Source of the DNA: Pseudomonas fluorescens
Lineage (GTDB): Bacteria; Pseudomonadota; Gammaproteobacteria; Pseudomonadales; Pseudomonadaceae
Assembly: GCF_001307275.1 (NCBI RefSeq)
Contig: NZ_CP012831.1
Location: 3,836,501-3,900,500 of the forward strand
Length of the DNA: 64,000 nucleotides
Direction of reading: 5' to 3'
Part shown: piece by piece, positions 50,504 through 58,435 of the stretch
Position numbering within the stretch: the first letter of the stretch is position 1
Layout of the letters: every line of letters begins with the position of its first letter
Program-made: the position numbers and the translations under genes
Notes under the pieces: generated by a model
What the model saw: the letters and a program-made list of their open reading frames with translations, nothing else
What the model was told of the DNA's origin: nothing
Database searches by the model: none

Positions 50504-51955
50504 TTACTGGGCGATGGTTTTCACCGAGACGCCGCGTTCGATCGGGGTGGAGCGACCGTAGATGTCTTCGAAACGTTCGATGTCATCTTCGCCCAGGTAG
50601 CTGCCGGACTGCACTTCGATGATTTCCAGCGGGATCTTGCCCGGGTTGCGCAGGCGGTGGACCGACGCGATCGGGATGTAGGTCGACTGGTTTTCGCAGA
50701 GCAGGAACACGTTCTCGTCGCAGGTCACTTCGGCGGTGCCGCTGACCACGATCCAGTGTTCGGCGCGGTGGTGGTGCATCTGCAGCGACAGGCACGCGCC
50801 CGGCTTGACCGAGATGTGCTTGACCTGGAAACGACCGCCCATGTCCACCGAGTCATAGGAACCCCACGGACGATAGACCTCGCAGTGGTTCTGGGTTTCG
50901 GTGCGGCCCTGTGCGTTGAGGGTGTTGACCATCTGCTTGACGCCTTGGACCTTGTCCTTGTGGGCGATCATCATGGCGTCCTTGGTTTCGACCACCACGA
51001 TGTTGTCCAGGCCGATCACCGACACCAGCTTGCCGTTGCCGTGGATCATGCAGTTGCGGCTGTCCTGGACGACCACGTCGCCCTTGGTGACGTTGCCGTT
51101 GGCGTCCTTGGCATTGACTTCCCACAGCGACGACCAGCAGCCGACATCGCTCCAACCGGCCGACAGTGGGACCACACAGGCGCGCTGGGTCTTTTCCATC
51201 ACCGCGTAGTCGATGGAGTTGTCCGGGCAGCAGGCGAAGGTGGCTTCGTCGAGGGTAATGGTGTCGGCCGTCTGCTCACTGCGCTCCAGGGTCAGCAGGC
51301 AGGTGTCGTAGATGTCCGGATCGTGCTTTTTCAGCTCTTCGAGGAAGCGGCTGGCGCGGAACAGGAACATGCCGCTGTTCCAGAAGTAACCGCCGGCCTC
51401 GACGAACTCGGTGGCACGCTTGACGTCGGGTTTTTCGACGAAGTGCGAGACGCGGCTCACGCCTTCGGGCAGCAGCGCATCGTTGGTCGACTTGATGTAG
51501 CCATAGCCGGTTTCCGGTTTGGTGGCCGGTACGCCGAACAGCACCATCTCGCCACGCTCGGCGGCCACGGTGGCCAGGGCCAGGGCGCGTTGCAGGGCTT
51601 TCTGGTCTTCCAGCACGTGGTCGGCCGGCAGCACCAGCATCAACTCGTCGCGGCCTTCGTTGACCAGCATCATGGCCGTCAGCGCCACGGCCGGTGCGGT
51701 GTTGCGCCCGAACGGTTCCATCAGGATGCGCTGGGCTTCGAGCTTACGGTTGGCCAACTGTTCGTTGACGATGAAACGGTGGTCTTTGTTGCAGACCACG
51801 ATCGGCGTGTCCATGCCTTCGAACACCAGGCGCTCGAGGGTCTGCTGGAACAGGGTGTGTTCACCGGTCAGGGCCAGGAACTGTTTAGGGAATTGCTTGC
51901 GCGAAAGCGGCCAAAGACGTGAGCCACTACCACCTGACAAGATCACCGGAATCAT
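50504..51955 (-). CDS. algA: Mannose-1-P guanylyltransferase / mannose-6-P isomerase
   Basis: Bifunctional enzyme of 483 residues that makes mannose 6-phosphate from fructose 6-phosphate and later GDP-mannose, the precursor AlgD oxidises for alginate. The N-terminal nucleotidyltransferase has ILSGGSGSRLWPLSRKQFPKQFL (about 5-27) and FVEKPDV (about 172). The C-terminal cupin isomerase (about 350-483) has QMHHHRAEHWIVVSGTAEVT. ATG 51955 has AAGGAG 9 nt upstream; the open frame extends further without support. Last alginate gene; a 216-bp gap with a REPIN separates it from algF. Confidence 0.96.
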   Translation of the reverse strand: MIPVILSGGSGSRLWPLSRKQFPKQFLALTGEHTLFQQTLERLVFEGMDTPIVVCNKDHRFIVNEQLANRKLEAQRILMEPFGRNTAPAVALTAMMLVNEGRDELMLVLPADHVLEDQKALQRALALATVAAERGEMVLFGVPATKPETGYGYIKSTNDALLPEGVSRVSHFVEKPDVKRATEFVEAGGYFWNSGMFLFRASRFLEELKKHDPDIYDTCLLTLERSEQTADTITLDEATFACCPDNSIDYAVMEKTQRACVVPLSAGWSDVGCWSSLWEVNAKDANGNVTKGDVVVQDSRNCMIHGNGKLVSVIGLDNIVVVETKDAMMIAHKDKVQGVKQMVNTLNAQGRTETQNHCEVYRPWGSYDSVDMGGRFQVKHISVKPGACLSLQMHHHRAEHWIVVSGTAEVTCDENVFLLCENQSTYIPIASVHRLRNPGKIPLEIIEVQSGSYLGEDDIERFEDIYGRSTPIERGVSVKTIAQ

Positions 51956-52054
51956 GTTTGTTACTCCTTGAAGCGAAATGGTTGTTAGAGCTACTGCGTT
52001 CTGTCGTTTCACTCTCTTGTTGTTGTTCCGTACCCGAATGACAGCTGTGTCCAG

Positions 52055-52144
52055 TGTGGGAGCGAGCTTGCTCGCGATGGCGGTGTATCAATCGACATCC
52101 ATGTTGAATGTCAGATAGCTATCGCGAGCAAGCTCGCTCCCACA
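52055..52144. repeat. REPIN between algF and algA
   Basis: Facing REP palindromes at 52055-52080 and 52120-52144 inside the 216-bp gap between algF and algA. The alginate transcript would fold here into a long hairpin. Confidence 0.9.
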
Positions 52145-52171
52145 GGGCACAGCGTCAGTCAGGAAATCTCA

Positions 52172-52837
52172 TCAGCGGGTCGACACCGGGCGTTTCACCC
52201 ACACTGGCGACAGGCTGCTGCCCGAACCGGTGACGTACAGCACGGCCGCTTCGCCGCGCTCCAGGGCCACAGGCTTGAGGTCGCCGACTTTCTTGTCGCC
52301 TTCGAACAGGGCCAGGGACACTTTCACCGGGTTGATCTCGCGTTCGCCACGGCCCTTGGCAGCCACGTTCGGCACCACTTCGGTCTTGCCGTCGGCGGTC
52401 TTGAGGGTCAGTGCCTTGTCGCTGAGGTTCTGTACGCGGACCAGGGACTTCTGCTTGTTCTTGAATGGCGGTTCTTCGATCAGTTGCGGCTGGCCAGTGG
52501 CGTTGTTGACCAGGGTGTAATAGTGATCGGAGGCCAGTTTCACCGGCACGGTCTGGCTGCCGACCTTGGCGCTGTAGTCGCCACCGGGCATGAAGCTGAA
52601 GTCGCTGCTGGCCAGGGGGGCTACATCGCTGATATTGGTGCTGCCGACGGTGGCGCTGACTTCGGCGTTGGCGGCGTTATAGACCCGCACGAAGCTCGAG
52701 CCTTTTGGCGCGACCGGGCCGTACAGGGCCGAGTCACCGGCAAAGGCGGACAACGAGAGGGCGCTCATGCTGGCGACGAGGGCAACGGCCTTGAAGGAGC
52801 GAGCAGCGAGACGGCGAGGAGTAGTGTTGAAAGTCAT
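52172..52837 (-). CDS. algF: Alginate O-acetylation protein AlgF
   Basis: Periplasmic protein of 221 residues required for alginate O-acetylation together with AlgI and AlgJ. A long Sec signal (TTPRRLAARSFKAVALVASMSALSLSAFA) is cut after about residue 34. The mature part is beta-rich (SALYGPVAPKGSSFVRVYNAANAEVSATVG) with no catalytic motif. Start ATG 52837 lies 15 bp after algJ; the longer frame inside algJ was rejected. Confidence 0.94.
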   Translation of the reverse strand: MTFNTTPRRLAARSFKAVALVASMSALSLSAFAGDSALYGPVAPKGSSFVRVYNAANAEVSATVGSTNISDVAPLASSDFSFMPGGDYSAKVGSQTVPVKLASDHYYTLVNNATGQPQLIEEPPFKNKQKSLVRVQNLSDKALTLKTADGKTEVVPNVAAKGRGEREINPVKVSLALFEGDKKVGDLKPVALERGEAAVLYVTGSGSSLSPVWVKRPVSTR

Positions 52838-52851
52838 GGTGGACCTCTCTT

Positions 52852-54027
52852 TCAGTTTTGCGCCCGGTCGGGCGTCTCGGATGGGGTGTTGGCGGCTACG
52901 TTCTGTTGGCGAGCGCCGGCTTGCTTGAGCTCTGCGACCCACTGTGGGTCGGCGTCGCCGATTTCGTTGTTTACAGGCAGGTAACGTTCAGGGAACTCCC
53001 AGATCAGCACCTGTGGCGGGCTGTTCTTGAAGGCATCGCTCTTGAGATAACTGAGCATTGGCAGAATCGGGCCGTGGCCGTCTTCGGCGTAGTTCACGAC
53101 ATCGCTGTGCAGGGCTTGCTTGAGTGCACCGACGAAGTTCCAGTTAGGGTTGGCGCTGTAGCTGGTGCCGATCAGGGCCACGGGCACCTGGGCATCGGCG
53201 AACAGCGCGTCGTCGCCGGCCGGCTGGTCGTCGGCTTCGCGGGTGTTGCGCTTGACCAGCGGCTCCTGGGCTGGCATCAGGTTTTCGAACAGCGGGTCCA
53301 GCGGCAGGAACTGGCGCAGGTCGCCCTTGTGGGTGATTTTTTCTGCAGGCTCGGTGACGAAGCGCTGCGGCTCGCCGTTGAGCGGCGTGCGCTCGGCAAT
53401 GGCCTTGGCCAGGTTCTCGGCAGCGACCTGGGCGCCTTCCGGGGTCCAGTGGGTGTCGGTGCGCAGGAACACTTGCTGGCCGTTTTGCTTGGCCTGTTGC
53501 AGCGGGCCGAGCAGGTCAGGCGCAAGGATATTGTCCGCCGCGACGCGAGCATGGAAATCCTGGTAGAGGTTGGCGTGGATGCTCGAAGGCTTCACTTCGC
53601 CCAGGTGCTCGGGGTACAGCCGCGCCTTGGCCGGCACGATCGCCATGACCAGGGTGATGCCTTGTTCCTTGAGCTTCTGACGCACGCCTTCGACCAGTGC
53701 GTAGTTGCCTTGCAGGTTCAGCTCTTCGTTGACGATCGGGTTGAACTCTTCGTCGCTGTACAGCCACTGGTCGCGGCCCAGGACCACGCCCTTGCGGCCT
53801 TCGTTGAACAGCTTGTAGTCCAGCGCGGCCCAGATGTTGGTGCCCAGGCGCTTGATCGGGAACTCTTCGTCGTAGTGCGTTTCCACGGCCTTGGCCCAGC
53901 GCCCGTTGAGCACAGTCGCGTCGGGGTTGGTGCTGAAGCCGAAGAAGCTGCGCATCGACCAAATACCCAGGGCTGTCAGGATCAGCATGAACAGCACGAC
54001 GTAGAAGATGCGTAATGAGCGGGTCAT
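52852..54027 (-). CDS. algJ: Alginate O-acetyltransferase AlgJ
   Basis: Periplasmic, membrane-anchored SGNH-like esterase that takes acetyl groups passed on by AlgI. The 391-residue protein has an N-terminal anchor (IFYVVLFMLILTALGIW, 7-23) and the triad: Asp191 and His193 in TDTHWTPEG, Ser289 in GTSYS. These align with D190/H192/S288 of P. aeruginosa AlgJ as I recall them. It is 11 bp downstream of algI and 14 bp before algF. Related to AlgX, encoded three genes upstream. Confidence 0.95.
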   Translation of the reverse strand: MTRSLRIFYVVLFMLILTALGIWSMRSFFGFSTNPDATVLNGRWAKAVETHYDEEFPIKRLGTNIWAALDYKLFNEGRKGVVLGRDQWLYSDEEFNPIVNEELNLQGNYALVEGVRQKLKEQGITLVMAIVPAKARLYPEHLGEVKPSSIHANLYQDFHARVAADNILAPDLLGPLQQAKQNGQQVFLRTDTHWTPEGAQVAAENLAKAIAERTPLNGEPQRFVTEPAEKITHKGDLRQFLPLDPLFENLMPAQEPLVKRNTREADDQPAGDDALFADAQVPVALIGTSYSANPNWNFVGALKQALHSDVVNYAEDGHGPILPMLSYLKSDAFKNSPPQVLIWEFPERYLPVNNEIGDADPQWVAELKQAGARQQNVAANTPSETPDRAQN

Positions 54028-54038
54028 ATTCAGATCCC

Positions 54039-55604
54039 TCAGAACTGGAAGTAAAGGAACGGCGAGAAGCTTTGCGCCGAGAGTTTGAGAATCGAAGCGA
54101 TGAACAGCAGCAGCACGAGGGCGCGCATCACGTAGCGCGACCAGTCCACGGTCCAGTAGGCCGGTTGCACCTGGGCTTCGACACCCACGGTGTAGCCCGG
54201 TTCATGGATCGCCGCCGGGTTGTCACCCGGTACCGCCTTGATCAGCCCCGGCTGCGCGGTGGCCGGGCCGTTGGCCTCGGTGTTGACCTCAGGCTTGGCC
54301 TTGACCGGCGGACGGTTGGTGTAGAAGTCCCGCAGGCCGAAGAAGGCGAGGGTCACGTAGGCCACCACCAGCGTGGCGATCTGCAGGCCGGTGAGGTTGG
54401 CGCGAGTCAGTTCCGACAGCGACCAGTCGCCGAAGCTGAACATGGCGCCGTACATGCGACCGGCCACGTGCAGGTTCTCGGCCCGGAAGATCACCCAGCC
54501 CATCACCACCAGCAGGAAAGTCAGCGCCCAGCGGATCGGGTTGATGCTGCGTGGCGTGGTGTTGATGCCCACCGCTTTTTCGATGGCCAGCCACATGCCG
54601 TGCCAGGCACCCCAGATCACGTAGGTGATGTTCGCGCCGTGCCACAGACCACCGAGGAGCATGGTCAGGAACAGGTTGCGATAGGTCATCAGCGTGCCTT
54701 TGCGGTTACCGCCCAGGGTGATGTAGAGGTAGTCACGAAGCCAGGTCGACAGGCTGATGTGCCAGCGGCGCCAGAACTCGGTGATCGACTGGCTGATGTA
54801 GGGCTGCTTGAAGTTTTCCATGAAACGGAAACCCATCATCAGGCCCAGGCCGATGGCCATGTCGCTGTAGCCGGAGAAGTCGAAGTACAGCTGCGCGGTG
54901 TAGGCTAGGGCGCCGAGCCAGGCATCGCCCGTGGTCGGGTTCTGCAAGGCGAAGCAATGGTCGGCCACCACCGCCAGGGTGTCGGCGATGAACACTTTCT
55001 TGATGAAGCCCTGCATGAAGCGCGTGCAGCCTTCGGAGAACTTGTCCAGCGTGTGGGTGCGGTTGTTGAACTGGTCGGCCAGGTCGCGGAAACGCAACAC
55101 GGGGCCGGCGATCAGGTGCGGGAAAATCGCCACGAACGCTGCGAAGTCGATCAGGTTGCGGGTCGCCGGCGTGTCACCGCGATAGACGTCGATGATGTAG
55201 CTGATGGACTCGAAGATGTAGAACGAGATCCCGATCGGCAACAACACGTGGGTCAGGATGAACGGGTTGAGACCGAAGCCGGTGATGATGGCGTTGAGGC
55301 TGTCCACGCCGAAGTTGGCGTATTTGAAATAGCCCAGGATGGCCAAGTCCACGCCCACGCCGAGCAACAGCCAGCGCTGGGCCGGTTTGGTGCGCACACC
55401 GGCGGCGCCGACTTTCAGGCCGATCCAGTAGTTCCACAGGGTCACGCCGGCGAACAGGGCGAGGAAGTCCACACGCCACCAGGCATAGAACACGTAGCTG
55501 GCGATCAGCAGCAGCAGGTTGCGATAGCGTTGCCCGCTCAAGTAGTACAAGCCGAGAAAGATCGGCAAGAACAGGAACAGGAACACGTTGGATGAAAATA
55601 CCAT
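54039..55604 (-). CDS. algI: Alginate O-acetylation MBOAT protein AlgI
   Basis: Integral inner-membrane O-acyltransferase, 521 residues, that moves acetyl groups across the membrane to AlgJ/AlgX. About ten or more hydrophobic helices; the MBOAT core has the conserved His in LLGGLWHGANITYVIWGAWHG (about 315-336) and WRRWHISLSTWLRDYLYI. ATG 55604 gives the standard MVFSSNVFLFLFLPIFL. The ribosome binding site GGAGA is followed by 7 nt. A 220-bp gap with a REPIN and a C7-A3-C7 tract separates it from algL. Confidence 0.96.
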   Translation of the reverse strand: MVFSSNVFLFLFLPIFLGLYYLSGQRYRNLLLLIASYVFYAWWRVDFLALFAGVTLWNYWIGLKVGAAGVRTKPAQRWLLLGVGVDLAILGYFKYANFGVDSLNAIITGFGLNPFILTHVLLPIGISFYIFESISYIIDVYRGDTPATRNLIDFAAFVAIFPHLIAGPVLRFRDLADQFNNRTHTLDKFSEGCTRFMQGFIKKVFIADTLAVVADHCFALQNPTTGDAWLGALAYTAQLYFDFSGYSDMAIGLGLMMGFRFMENFKQPYISQSITEFWRRWHISLSTWLRDYLYITLGGNRKGTLMTYRNLFLTMLLGGLWHGANITYVIWGAWHGMWLAIEKAVGINTTPRSINPIRWALTFLLVVMGWVIFRAENLHVAGRMYGAMFSFGDWSLSELTRANLTGLQIATLVVAYVTLAFFGLRDFYTNRPPVKAKPEVNTEANGPATAQPGLIKAVPGDNPAAIHEPGYTVGVEAQVQPAYWTVDWSRYVMRALVLLLFIASILKLSAQSFSPFLYFQF

Positions 55605-55644
55605 CCCGATCTCTCCATGTTGAATCAACAGTCAAGGGCCAGAG

Positions 55645-55661
55645 CCCCCCCAAACCCCCCC
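55645..55661 (-). other. G-quadruplex-forming tract in the algI leader
   Basis: The + strand reads C7-A3-C7, so the alginate mRNA carries G7-U3-G7. That fits G3-N1-G3-N3-G3-N1-G3, the canonical G-quadruplex formula, ending 40 nt upstream of the algI start codon. Folding is predicted from base composition alone. Confidence 0.55.
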
Positions 55662-55706
55662 ATGAAAACCGGGAGGTTGATTACATTCGAAACAGACCAC
55701 ATTCCC

Positions 55707-55795
55707 TGTGGGAGCGAGCTTGCTCGCGATCGCGATCTGACATTCACTTTGGTGGCGACTGACATACCGTCATCGCGAGCAAGCTCGCTCCCACA
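55707..55795. repeat. REPIN between algL and algI
   Basis: Facing REP palindromes at 55707-55731 and 55771-55795. It begins about 30 bp after the algL stop, so it should protect or end algL messages as a 3' hairpin. Confidence 0.9.
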
Positions 55796-55824
55796 GGATT
55801 CCCCGCCAGGCAGGGAGGGTGGGC

Positions 55825-56961
55825 TCAGCTTCCTTTTTCGCCTTTCTCCCGCGACGGGTCATACACCCGGGTCAAGTCCCCGCCGAGGCGGAAGGTCTTG
55901 AACGGTTGCATTTCATGCTTGCGCTCCAACACATCCTCGGAGCAGGTGTAGAGGCTGCAGAACGGTTCGAGCCAGGCGAATTTCGAATCGACCTTCAGGT
56001 CTTTCATGTCCTGCTCTTCGCCGTTCTTCTCTTCGAAGATGTCCGGGTCTTTCACCCCCGCCAGCACCCGGTCACCCAGTCGCTTGAGGGCGCCGTTGTT
56101 TTCCTGGCGCAGGTCCACACCGTTGACCTGGGCGAAGCTGGCGATCATCGCCAACGGCGGCAGGGCATAGTTGTGGTAGGACAGGGCCCGTTGCTTGCGC
56201 TTGAGTTCGTTGGGCAGGAAACCGTCGGCATCGACCTGGTTGACGCCGACCTTGTATTCCTTGACAGCCCAGTCGAACAGGTCGCGACGGTTGGTTGCCA
56301 CGGAGGTGGCCATCACCGACCAGGCGGCCCAGTAGGAATGGTTGTTGGTCTTGTCCAACGGCAGGTTGTCCCAGTCGCTGACCACCTGATCGGCCATCCG
56401 GCTGAACCAGCCTTCGATCAGTTGCGCCTGCTCCGGGTGGTTGGCCAGTGGGCGCGACTCGGAGAACTTCAGGCGCACATAGGCCGAAGCCATGCTGCCC
56501 AGCGCCCATTTGCGCATGGACTTGCCGGTGTGGTTGAAGTCCTTGGACATCAGCGCATCGGCCTGGGCCCAGGCGGTCAGCCAGTTCAGCGTGCATTCCA
56601 ACTGCTCGGGGCGGCCGTCACGCATGAACTGCATGACTTGTTTGCTGACGCCACGCTCGATCTTGGTGATGTCGGCGGTGCTGTCGCGGAAGGCTTTTTC
56701 CGATTGCACGTTCAACGTCGCGCGGGCCTTGTCGGAGCCCTCGTACTTGCTGCGAAATTGCAGGGAACCGGTATAGGGCGTCGGCGTGGCGTCGCAACCT
56801 TTGGCCGCTTCGCCGGCCTTGACCTTTTCGATCGGTGCGAAGTAACCCTGTGGCGGGCGCAGCGGGGCCGCGGCCTGCGTGGCCCCGGCGAACAGTGCCA
56901 GGGTCAGCAGGGAGGGCGCCAGCAGCGTTTTCAACGTTCGGGTGCGCGTGGTACTGGTCAT
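55825..56961 (-). CDS. algL: Alginate lyase AlgL
   Basis: Periplasmic PL5 lyase of 378 residues that cleaves alginate left in the periplasm by beta-elimination. A Sec signal (RTLKTLLAPSLLTLALFAGATQA, about 8-30) ends before APLRPPQGYF. The catalytic region NNHSYWAAWS (about 196-205) and a second conserved stretch YHNYALPPLAMIA are present. ATG 56961 was chosen because GAGG lies 9 nt upstream; ATG 56976, overlapping the algX stop, is the alternative. Confidence 0.95.
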   Translation of the reverse strand: MTSTTRTRTLKTLLAPSLLTLALFAGATQAAAPLRPPQGYFAPIEKVKAGEAAKGCDATPTPYTGSLQFRSKYEGSDKARATLNVQSEKAFRDSTADITKIERGVSKQVMQFMRDGRPEQLECTLNWLTAWAQADALMSKDFNHTGKSMRKWALGSMASAYVRLKFSESRPLANHPEQAQLIEGWFSRMADQVVSDWDNLPLDKTNNHSYWAAWSVMATSVATNRRDLFDWAVKEYKVGVNQVDADGFLPNELKRKQRALSYHNYALPPLAMIASFAQVNGVDLRQENNGALKRLGDRVLAGVKDPDIFEEKNGEEQDMKDLKVDSKFAWLEPFCSLYTCSEDVLERKHEMQPFKTFRLGGDLTRVYDPSREKGEKGS

Positions 56962-56972
56962 GAGACGAGACC

Positions 56973-58424
56973 TCATTGTCCGATTTGAGCCGTTTGTTGC
57001 CCGGCTTGCGGAGATGCGTTGCGTTTGCAGATTTTCGCTTCGATTTGCAGTGGCTCTTTACCGGCTTCAGGGCCCTGGACTTCAACGGCTAGCAGGTTCT
57101 GCGAAGCCCAGTCCTCGTCGGTGCGCAATTGGAAGGCGAAACGTCCGTCGGTGTCGGAGGTATCCGGTTTTTCGATCTTGATATCCTCGTGGCGCCCATT
57201 CATGTACCAGAGGGTGGCTTGCAAGGTTTTCACCGAGGTGTCGGCGAAGCGGATGTCGACCTGGTGGCTGCTGTTACGCAGATCCATGTTCTTGGTATTG
57301 ACCATCAATTCGTTCTTGCCTGGCTTGAGCGCGGTCTTGCTGCTCATGAGGGCCGGCTTGCCTTCGCAACCGTTGTTGTCCAGCAGCGCCATCATCTGGC
57401 GGTAGATGGTTTCCTGGTCCAGGCGATACAGCGGCGAGAACTCCCAGATGAGGATTTTCGGCGGGCTCTTCTGGAACTCTTCGCTGCCCAGGTACTGGAT
57501 CATCGCGCCTTCCAGACCACCGCCAGGGAAGGCGACGTTGAGGATGTCGGCGCCGATGGCTTCTTCCAGGAAACCGGCAAAGTTGTAGTTCTTGCCGCTG
57601 TGACTGGTGCCCACGAGAGTGATCTGCGGGTTGCCGGAATCGCTGAACAGGTCGCCGTCGCCAGCCTCGCCCTTGGGTTCGGTGGTGAACTGGTCCATGT
57701 ACTGGATCGCATAGCTGGTGCCGCACAGCTGCCCGGCCATGTTGTGCAGGGTGCCGGTCTTGCCCATGCGGCCGGACTTCTTGGTCTCGAACTCACGCTT
57801 GGGAATGTCGGCGAAGGCCGGGATCTGCTTGACCTTCTCGGCGACGATCTTGGCCGTGCGCTGGGCGCCATACGGCGTCCAGTGCTGGTCGCCACGGAAA
57901 TAGAAATCGTGGGCCGGCAGCGTATCGGGCAGGTTTTCGTTGGTCAGCGGCGACAGGTCCGGCACCACATAACCCATCTGGGCGAAGCGGCCGAGCATGG
58001 ATTTGTAGTTGGTCAGGGCTTTCTCGTAGTCGAAGGCGGCCTTTTCCTGTGGGTTGAGCTTGTTGCGGTTCACCAGGCCCCGGGTCGGCTGGTAGACGAT
58101 CACCAGCTCGACGCCTTTTGCCTTGAACGCATCGTGCAACTGTTGCATGCGCTTGTAGCCGGCGGGGGTGGTGTTGAACTCGGTGCGCAGGTCTTCCTGG
58201 GTCCGGAACAGCCAGTCGCCCTGGGCCTGCACCAGCGTGGTGAAGTTCTGCTGGTAGCGCGTGGTGTAGTTCTTCGCGTCATGGGCCGCCGGGCACAGGT
58301 TGCAGCATGGTTCGGCGGTGAAGCTCGGTGCCTTGATTTCATCGGCGCGCGCGCCGCTTGCAGCGGCGAGAATGCCGGCAGCCAGGGCGGACAGGCCCAA
58401 AAGTTTGATCATCTGTGGGTTCAT
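56973..58424 (-). CDS. algX: Alginate O-acetyltransferase AlgX
   Basis: Periplasmic scaffold enzyme of 483 residues that binds alginate and acetylates it. A Sec signal (IKLLGLSALAAGILAAASGARA) precedes the SGNH-like domain with Asp179 and His181 (RGDQHWTPYG) and Ser274 (VGTSHSG), followed by a C-terminal carbohydrate-binding domain (about 350-470). Paired cysteines (EPCCNLC) lie near the mature N-terminus. ATG 58424 has GAGG 9 nt upstream, whereas ATG 58433 would have it at no distance. It is 11 bp after algG. Confidence 0.95.
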   Translation of the reverse strand: MNPQMIKLLGLSALAAGILAAASGARADEIKAPSFTAEPCCNLCPAAHDAKNYTTRYQQNFTTLVQAQGDWLFRTQEDLRTEFNTTPAGYKRMQQLHDAFKAKGVELVIVYQPTRGLVNRNKLNPQEKAAFDYEKALTNYKSMLGRFAQMGYVVPDLSPLTNENLPDTLPAHDFYFRGDQHWTPYGAQRTAKIVAEKVKQIPAFADIPKREFETKKSGRMGKTGTLHNMAGQLCGTSYAIQYMDQFTTEPKGEAGDGDLFSDSGNPQITLVGTSHSGKNYNFAGFLEEAIGADILNVAFPGGGLEGAMIQYLGSEEFQKSPPKILIWEFSPLYRLDQETIYRQMMALLDNNGCEGKPALMSSKTALKPGKNELMVNTKNMDLRNSSHQVDIRFADTSVKTLQATLWYMNGRHEDIKIEKPDTSDTDGRFAFQLRTDEDWASQNLLAVEVQGPEAGKEPLQIEAKICKRNASPQAGQQTAQIGQ

Positions 58425-58435
58425 AAAGGTCATCC

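Noticed and set aside
51956..52171. Separate promoter for algA in the algF-algA gap
   Set aside because: I found no credible -35/-10 or AlgU-type pair outside the REPIN, so algA is left as part of the operon.
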